From: Gammaproteobacteria bacterium
GTDB taxonomy: Bacteria; Pseudomonadota; Gammaproteobacteria; Steroidobacterales; Rariloculaceae
Direction: 5' to 3'
Assembly: GCA_017577365.1 (NCBI GenBank)
Contig: PKRJ01000062.1
Coordinates: 1-19,664 of the forward strand
DNA length: 19,664 nt
Under the pieces are notes generated by a model. It ran no database searches and was not told where the DNA came from. It worked only from the letters and a program-made list of their open reading frames with translations. The first letter of the stretch is position 1; every line of letters begins with the position of its first letter. Shown here piece by piece: positions 6,417 to 13,099 of the stretch. The position numbers and the translations under genes are program-made.

Positions 6417-7328
6417 ATGTTCCGCAGCGTCCGCCTCTATCGATTGAACGGCGAATGGCCCGACTCGGAGCAGGCGCTCTCCGAGCGTCTCGCGACCTTG
6501 GCGTTTCGCCCGTGCGGCGCGTACGCCGAGCGCAGCTCCGGCTGGGAGTCGCCGGCCGGCGACGCCGATCCCCTCCTCGCGCGGCGCGTCGCCGGCGCGG
6601 ATCTGATCCGGCTTCGCACTCAATCGCGCCTGCTGCCGGCGGCGGCGGTCGAGGACGCGCTCGAGGCGCGCCTCGAAGAGTATCGCGCGCGCACGCGCGA
6701 AGAGCCGAGCCGGCGCGAGAAGCGCCGGCTCAAGCAGCAGACGCGCGACGAGCTCCTACCGAAGGCGCTGCTCAAGTCGGAGCGCACGCAAGGTCTCGTC
6801 TTCGGCCGCGAGCGACTGATCGCGATCGATACGCTGTCCGCGGCCCGCGCGGAGCGTTTTCTCGAGCATCTGCGCGCGCCGCTCGGCAGCCTCGACGTCG
6901 TGCCGCTCGAGTTCAAGAGGCCTTTCGGCGATCTGCTCGCGCGCATCTTCGAGGGCGACGCGCCGCGCGGCTTCGTGCTCGGGCGCGAATGCCGGATGCA
7001 GGATCCGTCGGACAAGAAGGCCACGATCCGCTGCTCCGACATCGATCTCGCCGATCCCACGGTTCGTAAGCACGTCAGGGACGGCATGCAGCTCACGCAT
7101 CTCGGCATCGAGTTCGGCAACGCGATGAGCTGCGTGATCGATCACCAGGGCGGCATCGGGAAACTCAAGCTCCTCGGCGCCGACGAGGGCGACCAAGGCG
7201 ACCAGGGCGACGACCCGCTCGCGCGGCTCGACGCGGAGATCGCGCTCCTGGCCGGAGCGTTACGCGAGCTGATCACGGCGATGGCGAACGCGCTCGGCTC
7301 CGCGCACGAGGCCGTGCGCGCGGCGTGA
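6417..7328 (+). CDS. rdgC: Recombination-associated protein RdgC
   Basis: RdgC is a nucleoid-associated, ring-shaped DNA-binding protein of Beta- and Gammaproteobacteria that limits RecA-mediated strand exchange. The 303 residues equal the usual length. The start FRSVRLYRLNGEWP, the central LPKALLKSERTQGLVFGRERLIAIDT, the segment ECRMQDPSDKKATIRCSDIDL and the late DGMQLTHLGIEF are family hallmarks. A short GDQ-GDQ-GDD repeat coded by three 9-base units near 7187-7212 is a small insertion before the C-terminal helix. ATG at 6417 has only a weak AGG upstream. It ends nine bases before the convergent stop of the next gene. Confidence 0.93.
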   Translation: MFRSVRLYRLNGEWPDSEQALSERLATLAFRPCGAYAERSSGWESPAGDADPLLARRVAGADLIRLRTQSRLLPAAAVEDALEARLEEYRARTREEPSRREKRRLKQQTRDELLPKALLKSERTQGLVFGRERLIAIDTLSAARAERFLEHLRAPLGSLDVVPLEFKRPFGDLLARIFEGDAPRGFVLGRECRMQDPSDKKATIRCSDIDLADPTVRKHVRDGMQLTHLGIEFGNAMSCVIDHQGGIGKLKLLGADEGDQGDQGDDPLARLDAEIALLAGALRELITAMANALGSAHEAVRAA

Positions 7329-7337
7329 CGCGCGCTC

Positions 7338-8378
7338 TCAGAAGCGCGTCGACCAGACGAGATCGACGAACGGCTCGAGCGCGTCCGCGTCGCGCAGCAT
7401 CTTGAGGTTCAAGCCGATCGACGCCGCGTCGCTCGGCGACCACGCGTGATCGTACGCGAGCGACGACGTGCCGACGCCGTCGGCACCGAGCCCCCGCTCG
7501 AGCTTGAGGCTCAACGCGCTGCGGCCGCCGAGCAGCGGGGGCTCGGCCGCGACGAGCCTCGTCTCGAAGCCGATCTTGCGTATCTCGCCGCCGTCGGCCG
7601 CGACTCTCTGCTCGACGACGGCCTTTCCCGTGATGTTGAACGACGTGCCGTGCGCGGCACCGGCCGCGAGCTCGGGGAGCAGGATTGCGAGCGATTGCGT
7701 GCGTCCTCCGTCGTCGCGCCGGATGCGGCCTTCGAGCCGGTCGACGAACGGCACCGACGACGCATAGGCGAGCTTCGTATCGATCGCGGAGCGCGCGTCG
7801 CCGCCCGGGAGCTGGTCGAGCGAGAGCGCGGACTCGATATCGAGCGAGCGTCCCACTCCCCAGGTCGATATGACCCGCGAAGACGTCGATCTCCGATCGT
7901 TCTCGTCCCGCAGCGTGAGATCGGTGCGCACGCCAAGTGGGCGTCCGCCGAGCAGATCGAAGCTCGTCGAGATCGGGGCGAAACGGACGTTGACGTCGTT
8001 GCGCAGCGTCTGCTCGGCTCGCCGTAGCGTCGCCTCGACGCGCTCGAGGAACGGCAACTCCGAGTAGACGAGCACGTTCGTGTTGAGTTCGGGCGCGCTC
8101 GTTCGCTCGACGGTGTTCAAGTCCGGATAGACGAATACCGTCTTCACGTCGAGGAACTCGAGCGTGGTCCACGACGAAGTGATCCGCGGCAGCACCTGCG
8201 TCGTGCCGTGCTCGCCGATCAATCTCATGTCCGCATTCAGCCCGAAGCCGAGCTGCTCGACGCCGACGTCGACTCTCGCCTCGAGCTTCTCGGGCGTCGA
8301 AGAATCGACGTACGAGATCGTCTGCGCCGATAGCGCGATCGGCAGGAACGCCAATGCCGCTACGAAGCCTCGGGACAA
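7338..8378 (-). CDS. Predicted outer-membrane beta-barrel protein, family not recognised
   Basis: A 346-residue secreted protein I cannot assign to a family. The start is TTG at 8378, preceded by GAGGGGAGAG four to thirteen bases upstream, and no nearby in-frame ATG exists. Residues 1-18 form a signal peptide ending ALSAQ. The rest alternates hydrophobic and polar residues in short strands (TQVLPRITSSWTTLEFLDVK, LNTNVLVYSELPFLERVEAT, GVRTDLTLRDEN, IRKIGFETRLVA, ALSLKLERGL, SIGLNLKMLRD) and ends FVDLVWSTRF, with the terminal aromatic residue recognised by the barrel-assembly machinery. I therefore infer a barrel of about 14-16 strands, with no extra domain. An AT-rich palindrome lies 25-40 bases upstream of the start. 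The gene is flanked by rdgC (convergent) and dsbA (divergent). Confidence 0.7.
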   Translation of the reverse strand: MSRGFVAALAFLPIALSAQTISYVDSSTPEKLEARVDVGVEQLGFGLNADMRLIGEHGTTQVLPRITSSWTTLEFLDVKTVFVYPDLNTVERTSAPELNTNVLVYSELPFLERVEATLRRAEQTLRNDVNVRFAPISTSFDLLGGRPLGVRTDLTLRDENDRRSTSSRVISTWGVGRSLDIESALSLDQLPGGDARSAIDTKLAYASSVPFVDRLEGRIRRDDGGRTQSLAILLPELAAGAAHGTSFNITGKAVVEQRVAADGGEIRKIGFETRLVAAEPPLLGGRSALSLKLERGLGADGVGTSSLAYDHAWSPSDAASIGLNLKMLRDADALEPFVDLVWSTRF

Positions 8379-8402
8379 CGTCTCTCCCCTCGTTGCCGGC
8401 GA

Positions 8403-8418
8403 GTAAAGATTTCTTTAC
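8403..8418. promoter_or_regulatory. AT-rich inverted repeat upstream of the barrel gene, possible operator
   Basis: GTAAAG-ATTT-CTTTAC is a perfect 6-4-6 inverted repeat in an AT-rich patch, 25-40 bases upstream of the TTG start at 8378 and 164 bases before the dsbA start. On the minus strand TTTACT overlaps it and could serve as a -10 element, so a protein bound here could control the barrel gene. Confidence 0.35.
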
Positions 8419-8581
8419 CGCTAAACGCTCGACGAAAACGCGCGACATGTTCGGGCCGCCCCTCGCGTCGGGCAAACTGTATGGCGTCGCCGACACCGCG
8501 CCGCGCGCCGCATTCCCTTTTTGGCGGAGATGCGTTGCGGTAGCATCGGCGCCGAAGACCCTCGAGACTCGGGAGTTCGGA

Positions 8582-9256
8582 ATGAAGCGCCATATTCGAT
8601 CCGCAAGCGGCTCGATCCTCGGCACGGTCGCCGCGCTCTTCGTCGCCGTCCTGGCCTCCGCGTCGGCGGGCGCACAGGCCCTGTCGGCGGACGAGCTCCG
8701 GCCCGGCCGGGACTATCGCCCGATCGATCCGCCACAGCCGACGAGCACGGAGGCCGGCCGGGTCGAGGTCACCGAGATCTTTCAGTACAGCTGCCCGCAC
8801 TGCTTCTCGCTCGAGCCGATGCTCGAGCAGTGGAAAGCCCGTAAGGCCGATTACGTGAACTTCGTCAGGCTGCCCGCGGCGTGGAACCCGCTATCGCGCC
8901 TGCACGCGCGCGCGTTCTATACCGCCGAGGCGCTCGGCAAGCTCGAGGAGATGCATCAGGCGTTCTTCACCGAGATTCACGTCAACGGCAACTTGCTCGA
9001 GACCGAGGACGCGCTCGCGACATTCTTCGCGCGCTTCGGCGTCGATGACGAAACGTTCCGCAAGACCTTCAACGCGTTCAGCATCCACGCGAAGGTGCAG
9101 CGCGCGGACGATCTCGTGCGGCGCTACCGCGTCGGCGCGACGCCGAATATCGTCGTCAACGGCAAGTACCTGACCGACGGCTCGATGGCCGGCTCGTACG
9201 AGCGCTGGTTCGCCATCATCGACGCGCTCGCCGAGCGGGAGCACCAGAGCCAATAG
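8582..9256 (+). CDS. dsbA: Thiol:disulfide interchange protein DsbA
   Basis: DsbA introduces disulfide bonds into proteins in the periplasm and is reoxidised by DsbB. The 224-residue protein has a signal peptide (about residues 1-32, ending SAGA), then VEVTEIFQYSCPHCFSLEP with the CPHC active site at Cys71-Cys74, and the cis-proline loop VGATPNIVVNGKY with Pro188 after Thr187. The all-alpha insertion between them is of normal length. ATG at 8582 follows GGGAG (8571-8575). A TAGCAT -10-like element sits at 8541-8546. No second dsb gene is present nearby. The many secreted proteins in this window are potential clients, though that link is only suggestive. Confidence 0.92.
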   Translation: MKRHIRSASGSILGTVAALFVAVLASASAGAQALSADELRPGRDYRPIDPPQPTSTEAGRVEVTEIFQYSCPHCFSLEPMLEQWKARKADYVNFVRLPAAWNPLSRLHARAFYTAEALGKLEEMHQAFFTEIHVNGNLLETEDALATFFARFGVDDETFRKTFNAFSIHAKVQRADDLVRRYRVGATPNIVVNGKYLTDGSMAGSYERWFAIIDALAEREHQSQ

Positions 9257-9265
9257 GCGGACGTT

Positions 9266-10390
9266 TCACCGAGCGGCGCCGGCCGCGCCACGCTGCGCGG
9301 CCGGCGCCGCTTTCGTCTGGCGCTCGCGGCCGCCGGCGAAACCGTGCGACGCGAGCCACGAGATCGCCGTCTCGAGATAGCCTTCGGCGAGAACGCACTC
9401 CCCCTCGTCGCGCGTGACGCACAGCGCGTGATCCGCCCCGTCGAAGATGCGGATCGTGGCGGCTTCGTTCGCGGCCCGCTCGAACGCTTTGCGATAGGCC
9501 GCCGACGCGCCGCGCCAATCCGTCTCGCCGTCGGCGCCGCCCCATATCGCGAGCACCGGAATCTCGAGCGCGGAGAGAAAGACGTCGACGGAGACGTGCA
9601 ATACCGCCGAGTCGCGCAGCTCGGCGTAGCGCCGCTCCGTCGCGTGCACGTCGCGGGCGAGCTCGCTCATCGACGGCAGCAGCGGATACCGTGACAACGC
9701 GTCGAGCGCGGCCCGGTACTCCCGATACGGTGCCTGATCGCGCATCATCGCGAGCGCGTCGGCGAGCGCCGACGCCGCGTGACGCGCCTCGTCGAGCGCG
9801 TAGCCCGAATCGACGAGGTGCCTTTCCGCCGCGTAGCGTATCCGCTCGATCGGGTCGCTCTCGGGCCCGCCGACGAGGACGAGGAAATCGAGCGCGCCGC
9901 GCGCGGCGGCCATCGTCGCGGGCCAGACCCCTTCGCCGAGCGCCCACGCGCCGACGCGCTCGGAATCGAGCCGCGGGTCCCGTCGCAAAGTCTCGACGGC
10001 CGCGAGCACGTCGTCGCCGCGCACGTAGAGATCGACGATACCTCGATAGCGCCCTCCGCTGCATCCGCTGCCGGGCTGGTCCCAGACGAAGGACGCCACG
10101 CCTGCGCCGCGTAACGCGGCGCGGATCTCGGCGAAATCCCCTTTGCCGCGGGTGATATCGGTCTGACCGGAGTCGTGGAGCAGCAGCACGACCGGATGCG
10201 GCCCCGGACCGTTCGGCACGTCGAGGACGCCATGAAGGCGCCGCTGCGCGGAGACGAAAGCGACCGGCTCGAGCCCGTCCGGGACGCGGCAGCCTTGTGC
10301 GATCCGCGACCCCGACGGATCGTTGCAGCCCGCAACGATCGCCCCCGTGATCGCGATACTCGTCAGCAAGAGCGCTTTGAATCCCTGCAT
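9266..10390 (-). CDS. Alpha/beta-hydrolase-fold lipoprotein lacking the nucleophile serine
   Basis: A 374-residue lipoprotein: the signal peptide ends in a lipobox (IVAGC, Cys22), so it should be anchored in the envelope. The fold is read from PHPVVLLLHDSGQTD (oxyanion loop), FVWDQPGSGCSGGRY, VGAWALGEGVWPATMAAARG, VLAIWGGADGETDW and FDGADHAL. Relatives such as YcjY/dienelactone-hydrolase-like proteins have G-x-S-x-G in the third segment. Here the serine position is Gly152 (codon GGC at 9935-9937), while Asp287 and His321 are in the places expected for the other triad members. The usual esterase chemistry should therefore be lost or altered. The C-terminal 17 residues are low complexity and are encoded by a 16-bp hairpin. 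The ATG at 10390 has no strong ribosome binding site. The family assignment is by fold signatures only. Confidence 0.78.
   Translation of the reverse strand: MQGFKALLLTSIAITGAIVAGCNDPSGSRIAQGCRVPDGLEPVAFVSAQRRLHGVLDVPNGPGPHPVVLLLHDSGQTDITRGKGDFAEIRAALRGAGVASFVWDQPGSGCSGGRYRGIVDLYVRGDDVLAAVETLRRDPRLDSERVGAWALGEGVWPATMAAARGALDFLVLVGGPESDPIERIRYAAERHLVDSGYALDEARHAASALADALAMMRDQAPYREYRAALDALSRYPLLPSMSELARDVHATERRYAELRDSAVLHVSVDVFLSALEIPVLAIWGGADGETDWRGASAAYRKAFERAANEAATIRIFDGADHALCVTRDEGECVLAEGYLETAISWLASHGFAGGRERQTKAAPAAQRGAAGAAR
9273..9313 (+). terminator. 16-bp perfect hairpin after dsbA, inside the 3' end of the opposite gene
   Basis: 9273-9288 is perfectly complementary to 9295-9310 with the loop CACGCT, followed on the plus strand by TTTCGT. 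It starts 17 bases after the dsbA stop and probably helps to end dsbA transcription, although the T-tract is short. It also lies within the last codons of the convergent lipoprotein gene. Confidence 0.5.
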
Positions 10391-10437
10391 AAAGCTCGTC
10401 CGTCCAATCCGCCGATACCCGCCGCTACGAGATCCGG

Positions 10438-10509
10438 CTAACGGTCGGACGGGCTCGGTGCGGCGGCCGCCAGGCCGCGAAGCGTCGAACGCAGGGCACG
10501 GTAGCGCAT
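10438..10509 (-). CDS. Possible 23-codon leader ORF upstream of the lipoprotein gene
   Basis: A short frame (MRYRALRSTLRGLAAAAPSP...) starts at an ATG with GAGAGG three bases upstream and stops 47 bases before the lipoprotein start. It lies downstream of a TATGAT -10-like element. It may be a leader peptide or chance. There is no family match, and the rest of 10391-10593 shows no other gene. Confidence 0.2.
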   Translation of the reverse strand: MRYRALRSTLRGLAAAAPSPSDR

Positions 10510-10557
10510 CGTCCTCTCGGCGACGCCAACGCCGAAGCCCTGCACTTCGTCGCCGCC

Positions 10558-10563
10558 ATCATA
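10558..10563 (-). promoter_or_regulatory. Possible -10 element (TATGAT) for the lipoprotein gene
   Basis: TATGAT (5/6 match to TATAAT, read on the minus strand) followed by GGCGGCG. No good -35 is visible. The start would be near 10551, giving a leader of about 160 bases that contains the 23-codon frame. Confidence 0.3.
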
Positions 10564-10593
10564 GCGCACCGCGCCGACGACGGCCCCGGAATA

Positions 10594-10628
10594 CAAAAAG
10601 GGCCTGCGGCCCGTCGAGCCGCAGGCCC
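10594..10628 (-). terminator. Rho-independent terminator of the small secreted protein gene
   Basis: Read on the minus strand: an 11-bp perfect stem (10628-10618 with 10610-10600, GGGCCTGCGGC and its complement), a 7-base loop and TTTTT at 10599-10595. It lies 24 bases after the stop codon at 10652. Confidence 0.92.
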
Positions 10629-10651
10629 GATACGCCCCTGGTGGGCGCCGG

Positions 10652-10918
10652 TCAGAGGTGAAGCCGAATCTCCGGCTTGATGTCGATCTTGTCGGTCAGT
10701 CCGCCCGCGTGCGCGATGCCGCGCGTCAGCTCCTCGGCCAGAGCCGCGGCCGAGAGCGATTCGCCGAGCTCTCCCGTCGTCGCGACGCTCTCCGCTAAAA
10801 GATGTTTGGGGTAGGGCGCCGTGACGACGATCTCCTCCATGATCGGAGCTTCGGCGAGCGCGGCCGCCGCTACCATCGATCCGGCCATCCCGAGCGCAAT
10901 CATGTTTCGTGCCTTCAT
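10652..10918 (-). CDS. Small secreted protein with a TonB-receptor-like EEIVVTAP motif
   Basis: An 88-residue protein of unknown function. ATG at 10918 has AAGGAG (10926-10931) six to eight bases upstream. Residues 1-23 look like a signal peptide ending AALAEA. The mature protein begins PIMEEIVVTAPYPKHLL. EE(I/V)VVTA is the motif found at the mature N terminus of many TonB-dependent receptors just before the plug, but no plug or barrel follows: the protein ends after one predicted helix (SLSAAALAEELTRGIAHAGG) and a short basic tail. A strong terminator makes it a single-gene unit, so it is not simply a decayed receptor start. The ribosome binding site, terminator and signal peptide together argue that it is real and may be well expressed. 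Confidence 0.75.
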   Translation of the reverse strand: MKARNMIALGMAGSMVAAAALAEAPIMEEIVVTAPYPKHLLAESVATTGELGESLSAAALAEELTRGIAHAGGLTDKIDIKPEIRLHL

Positions 10919-10982
10919 CGCCTGCTCCTTCTCGCGCGTGAGCGCGCGTTTCGCTGATGGTCATTCTCGTCGCCGCGAGGCC

Positions 10983-10991
10983 GTCATACCA
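10983..10991 (-). promoter_or_regulatory. Possible extended -10 promoter of the small secreted protein gene
   Basis: TGGTATGAC on the minus strand fits TGn plus a 4/6 match to TATAAT. The start would be near 10976, giving a leader of about 58 bases to the ATG at 10918. Confidence 0.3.
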
Positions 10992-11015
10992 TCGAGAAAG
11001 CTGGAGAATGCCCGC

Positions 11016-11033
11016 CGTGCGTCAAGACGCACG
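11016..11033. repeat. 7-bp perfect inverted repeat between divergent small genes
   Basis: CGTGCGT-CAAG-ACGCACG lies in the 209-bp divergent gap between the genes starting at 10918 and 11128. It could be an operator or a hairpin leader. No T-run follows. Confidence 0.3.
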
Positions 11034-11127
11034 CCCCGGTACTCTCCGCTGGCGAATTTCGCCGCGGCGAGTGCTACGGTGACCGAAGAGCCGAGCGGCG
11101 ACGCGCCGCGCGAAGGAGGATGCGGCG

Positions 11128-11322
11128 ATGACGCAAGATCGAAATGACGAGCGAAAGCGGAGCGAAACGGAGAAAACGCAGGCGGCCCCGACGAACGACG
11201 TGAAGCGTCATCTCGATCGAAGGCTCGACGAAGCGCTCGAGGAGACGTTTCCCGCCAGCGATCCGATCGCGGTGACGCCGCCGCGGCGCCGTCCGAGCGT
11301 TCGGCGCGCGAAGGCGCGTTAA
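11128..11322 (+). CDS. Conserved small protein with an LDEALEETFPASDPIAV motif
   Basis: A 64-residue hydrophilic protein without a signal peptide or membrane segment. ATG at 11128 follows GAAGGAGGA (11112-11120), a strong ribosome binding site. The central LDEALEETFPASDPIAV matches a motif that I recall from many short uncharacterised proteobacterial proteins. The flanks are highly charged (lysine/arginine-rich ends). The function is unknown, and a nucleic-acid or protein-binding role would be a guess. Its TAA overlaps the murJ stop on the other strand within the sequence TTAA (11319-11322), so the two genes are convergent with no space for a terminator. Confidence 0.75.
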   Translation: MTQDRNDERKRSETEKTQAAPTNDVKRHLDRRLDEALEETFPASDPIAVTPPRRRPSVRRAKAR

Positions 11323-13004
11323 CGGGTCGATTGGCGTGCGCGAAGTCGGCGCCGCAACGCGCCGACGGCCTCACGGGCTTCGGCGATACCGAGCCACCGC
11401 GCAACGCCGAAATAGACGATGCCGAACGCGAGCGCGACGCCGAGCGCCGCGACGAACGGATGCACGCCGTCGAGCGGTATCCGAGCGGCATGACCCGCGG
11501 CCGCCGCGGCGAGCGCGGCCGCGAGCATCCTTGCGATCGCGCCGCCTCCGGCACCGACGTGCCCGATGCGCCGCCGCAGCCTTCGCACGAGCACGCCCCA
11601 TTCGACCCACGCGCCGAGCGCCGAGCCGAGCGCGAGCCCGACCGGCCCGAGCGGCAGGCCTTGCACCGTCCAATCCGCTAGTGCGCCGCCGGGCAGCGGC
11701 ACCCCTCCTATGCTGATCCGCTCGAGCTGGAGCATCGCGAGCAATCCCGCGAGCACCGAGACCGCGACGCGCACACCCGCGATTCGCGCGGGCGTGCGCG
11801 TGTCGCGCAGCGCGAAGAACGCCGACTGATAGACGCGCGACGTCGTCGACGCGAGAAGGCCGATGCTGTAAGCCGCGAGCGTCATCCAGACGATCGCGAC
11901 GTCGGCTTCGCCGAACTCGCCCGTCTCGAAGAGTCCAGCGACGAAAGTGTCGCCGAGCAGCACGAACGCCGTGAAGCTCGGCACGACGTAGAACGCGACG
12001 CGGCGCGCAGCGGCGCTGACGTTCGCGCGCATCGCGTCCGCATGCGCCTCGCGTTGCCGCGCGAGATCGGGCAACGCGGCCGCGGCGACGCTCATGCCGA
12101 ACAGGCTGATCGGCAGCAAGTAGAGCGTCTGCGCGAATCGGAGCCGCGCGACGGCACCGACCGCGAGCAGGCTCGCGAGCAGCATGTCCGCGTAGCCGCC
12201 GAGCTGGACGACGCCGCGGCCGAGCACCGCGGGCACGGCGTTCTTCACGACCTCGCGAAACGACGGCTCGTTCCGTCGGATGCCGATGCGAAGCCGCCGC
12301 TCGAGACGCAATACCCACGGCAGCTGCACGCCGAGCTGCAGCAGCCCGCCGAGCAGCGCGCCGCATGCGACCGCGATCAGGAGCCCGTCGAGATTGAGCC
12401 GTGTGCCGAACAGCACGAATGAGCCGATGATCGCCGCGTTCCACAGCACCGGCGCGAAATACGGCACGAAGAAGCGGCGGTGGCTGTTCAGCACGCCGAG
12501 CGCCCACGCCGACAGCACGAGGACGCCGGTCATCGGAAACAGGATCCGCGTGACGGCGATCATGAGCTCGCGCCGCTCGCCTTCGAAGCCCGGCGTGAAG
12601 ATCGTCACGAGCAGCGGCGCGAACGCGATCCCGAGCAGCGATACCAGACCCGCGATCGCGACGAGCAGCGCGAACACGGCCCCCGCGACGCGCCCTGCCT
12701 CGTCGTAGCGTCCGCGGCCGAGGAGCTCGGAATAGACCGGGATGAACGACGCGCTCAGTGTCCCTTCGCCGAGCAGATTCTGCAGCAGGTTCGGCAGGCG
12801 CAGCCCGGCGCTGAAGACGTCGGCGTGCAGCCCCGTGCCGAAATACGCGGCGAGCACGCGGTCGCGCACGAGCCCGGCGATACGGCTCGCGAGAATGCCG
12901 GCGCCGACGAGCAGCGAATGGCGGCCGGCCGCGCCGGTGCGCGCGGCGGGAGCAGGCGTCTCGTGCGGTGCCGACGGCTCGAGTGGTTCGGTTTTCCCCG
13001 ACAA
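11319..13004 (-). CDS. murJ: Lipid II flippase MurJ (MviN family), non-gammaproteobacterial flavour
   Basis: MurJ flips the peptidoglycan precursor lipid II across the inner membrane. The 561 residues contain about 14 hydrophobic helices. Signatures are VGAGILASRIAGLVRDRVLAA, then ADVFSAGLRLPNLLQNLLGE, GTLSASFIPVYSE, WALGVLNSHRRFFVPYFAPV and LYLLPISLFGMSVAAAALP. Conserved charges of the cavity are present (Arg in GLVRD, Asp in ADVF, Arg in RLPN). The wording GEGTLSASFIPVYSE and GVLNSHRRFF is typical of Acidobacteriota/Gemmatimonadota MurJ. Enterobacterial MurJ has AEGAFSQAFVP instead. A soluble 27-residue proline- and alanine-rich N-terminal extension precedes helix 1. The start is TTG at 13004 with GAGGA upstream, since an in-frame TGA lies 11 codons before it and no ATG or GTG occurs before helix 1. 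Confidence 0.93.
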   Translation of the reverse strand: MSGKTEPLEPSAPHETPAPAARTGAAGRHSLLVGAGILASRIAGLVRDRVLAAYFGTGLHADVFSAGLRLPNLLQNLLGEGTLSASFIPVYSELLGRGRYDEAGRVAGAVFALLVAIAGLVSLLGIAFAPLLVTIFTPGFEGERRELMIAVTRILFPMTGVLVLSAWALGVLNSHRRFFVPYFAPVLWNAAIIGSFVLFGTRLNLDGLLIAVACGALLGGLLQLGVQLPWVLRLERRLRIGIRRNEPSFREVVKNAVPAVLGRGVVQLGGYADMLLASLLAVGAVARLRFAQTLYLLPISLFGMSVAAAALPDLARQREAHADAMRANVSAAARRVAFYVVPSFTAFVLLGDTFVAGLFETGEFGEADVAIVWMTLAAYSIGLLASTTSRVYQSAFFALRDTRTPARIAGVRVAVSVLAGLLAMLQLERISIGGVPLPGGALADWTVQGLPLGPVGLALGSALGAWVEWGVLVRRLRRRIGHVGAGGGAIARMLAAALAAAAAGHAARIPLDGVHPFVAALGVALAFGIVYFGVARWLGIAEAREAVGALRRRLRARQSTR

Positions 13005-13047
13005 GAGTGGCGTCCTCGGGCGAGCAAGAATACGTCAGAGACAGGCA

Positions 13048-13065
13048 CCCGTGCTCGGGCACGGG
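13048..13065. promoter_or_regulatory. 7-bp inverted repeat in the murJ / peptidase-barrel divergent gap
   Basis: CCCGTGC-TCGG-GCACGGG is a perfect inverted repeat in the 95-bp gap between murJ (start 13004, minus) and the peptidase-barrel gene (start 13100, plus). It could be an operator shared by both genes or a tetraloop hairpin in a leader. No T-run follows. Confidence 0.35.
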
Positions 13066-13099
13066 GCTTGCATTTTGCACGGCGACTCGGTGCGACGAT

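Noticed and set aside
7187..7212. Three 9-base tandem units (GDQ, GDQ, GDD) in rdgC, considered as a repeat element.
   Set aside because: Too short and in frame. A minor slippage expansion inside a normal gene.
10594..10630. A GC-rich stem considered as part of a tRNA or CRISPR-like repeat.
   Set aside because: A single hairpin followed by a T-tract in the minus direction is fully explained as a terminator. No spacing repeats or tRNA arms were seen.
10425..10964. A 179-codon minus-strand frame spanning the small secreted protein and its terminator.
   Set aside because: It would read through a strong terminator, and the 10652-10918 frame has a signal peptide and ribosome binding site.
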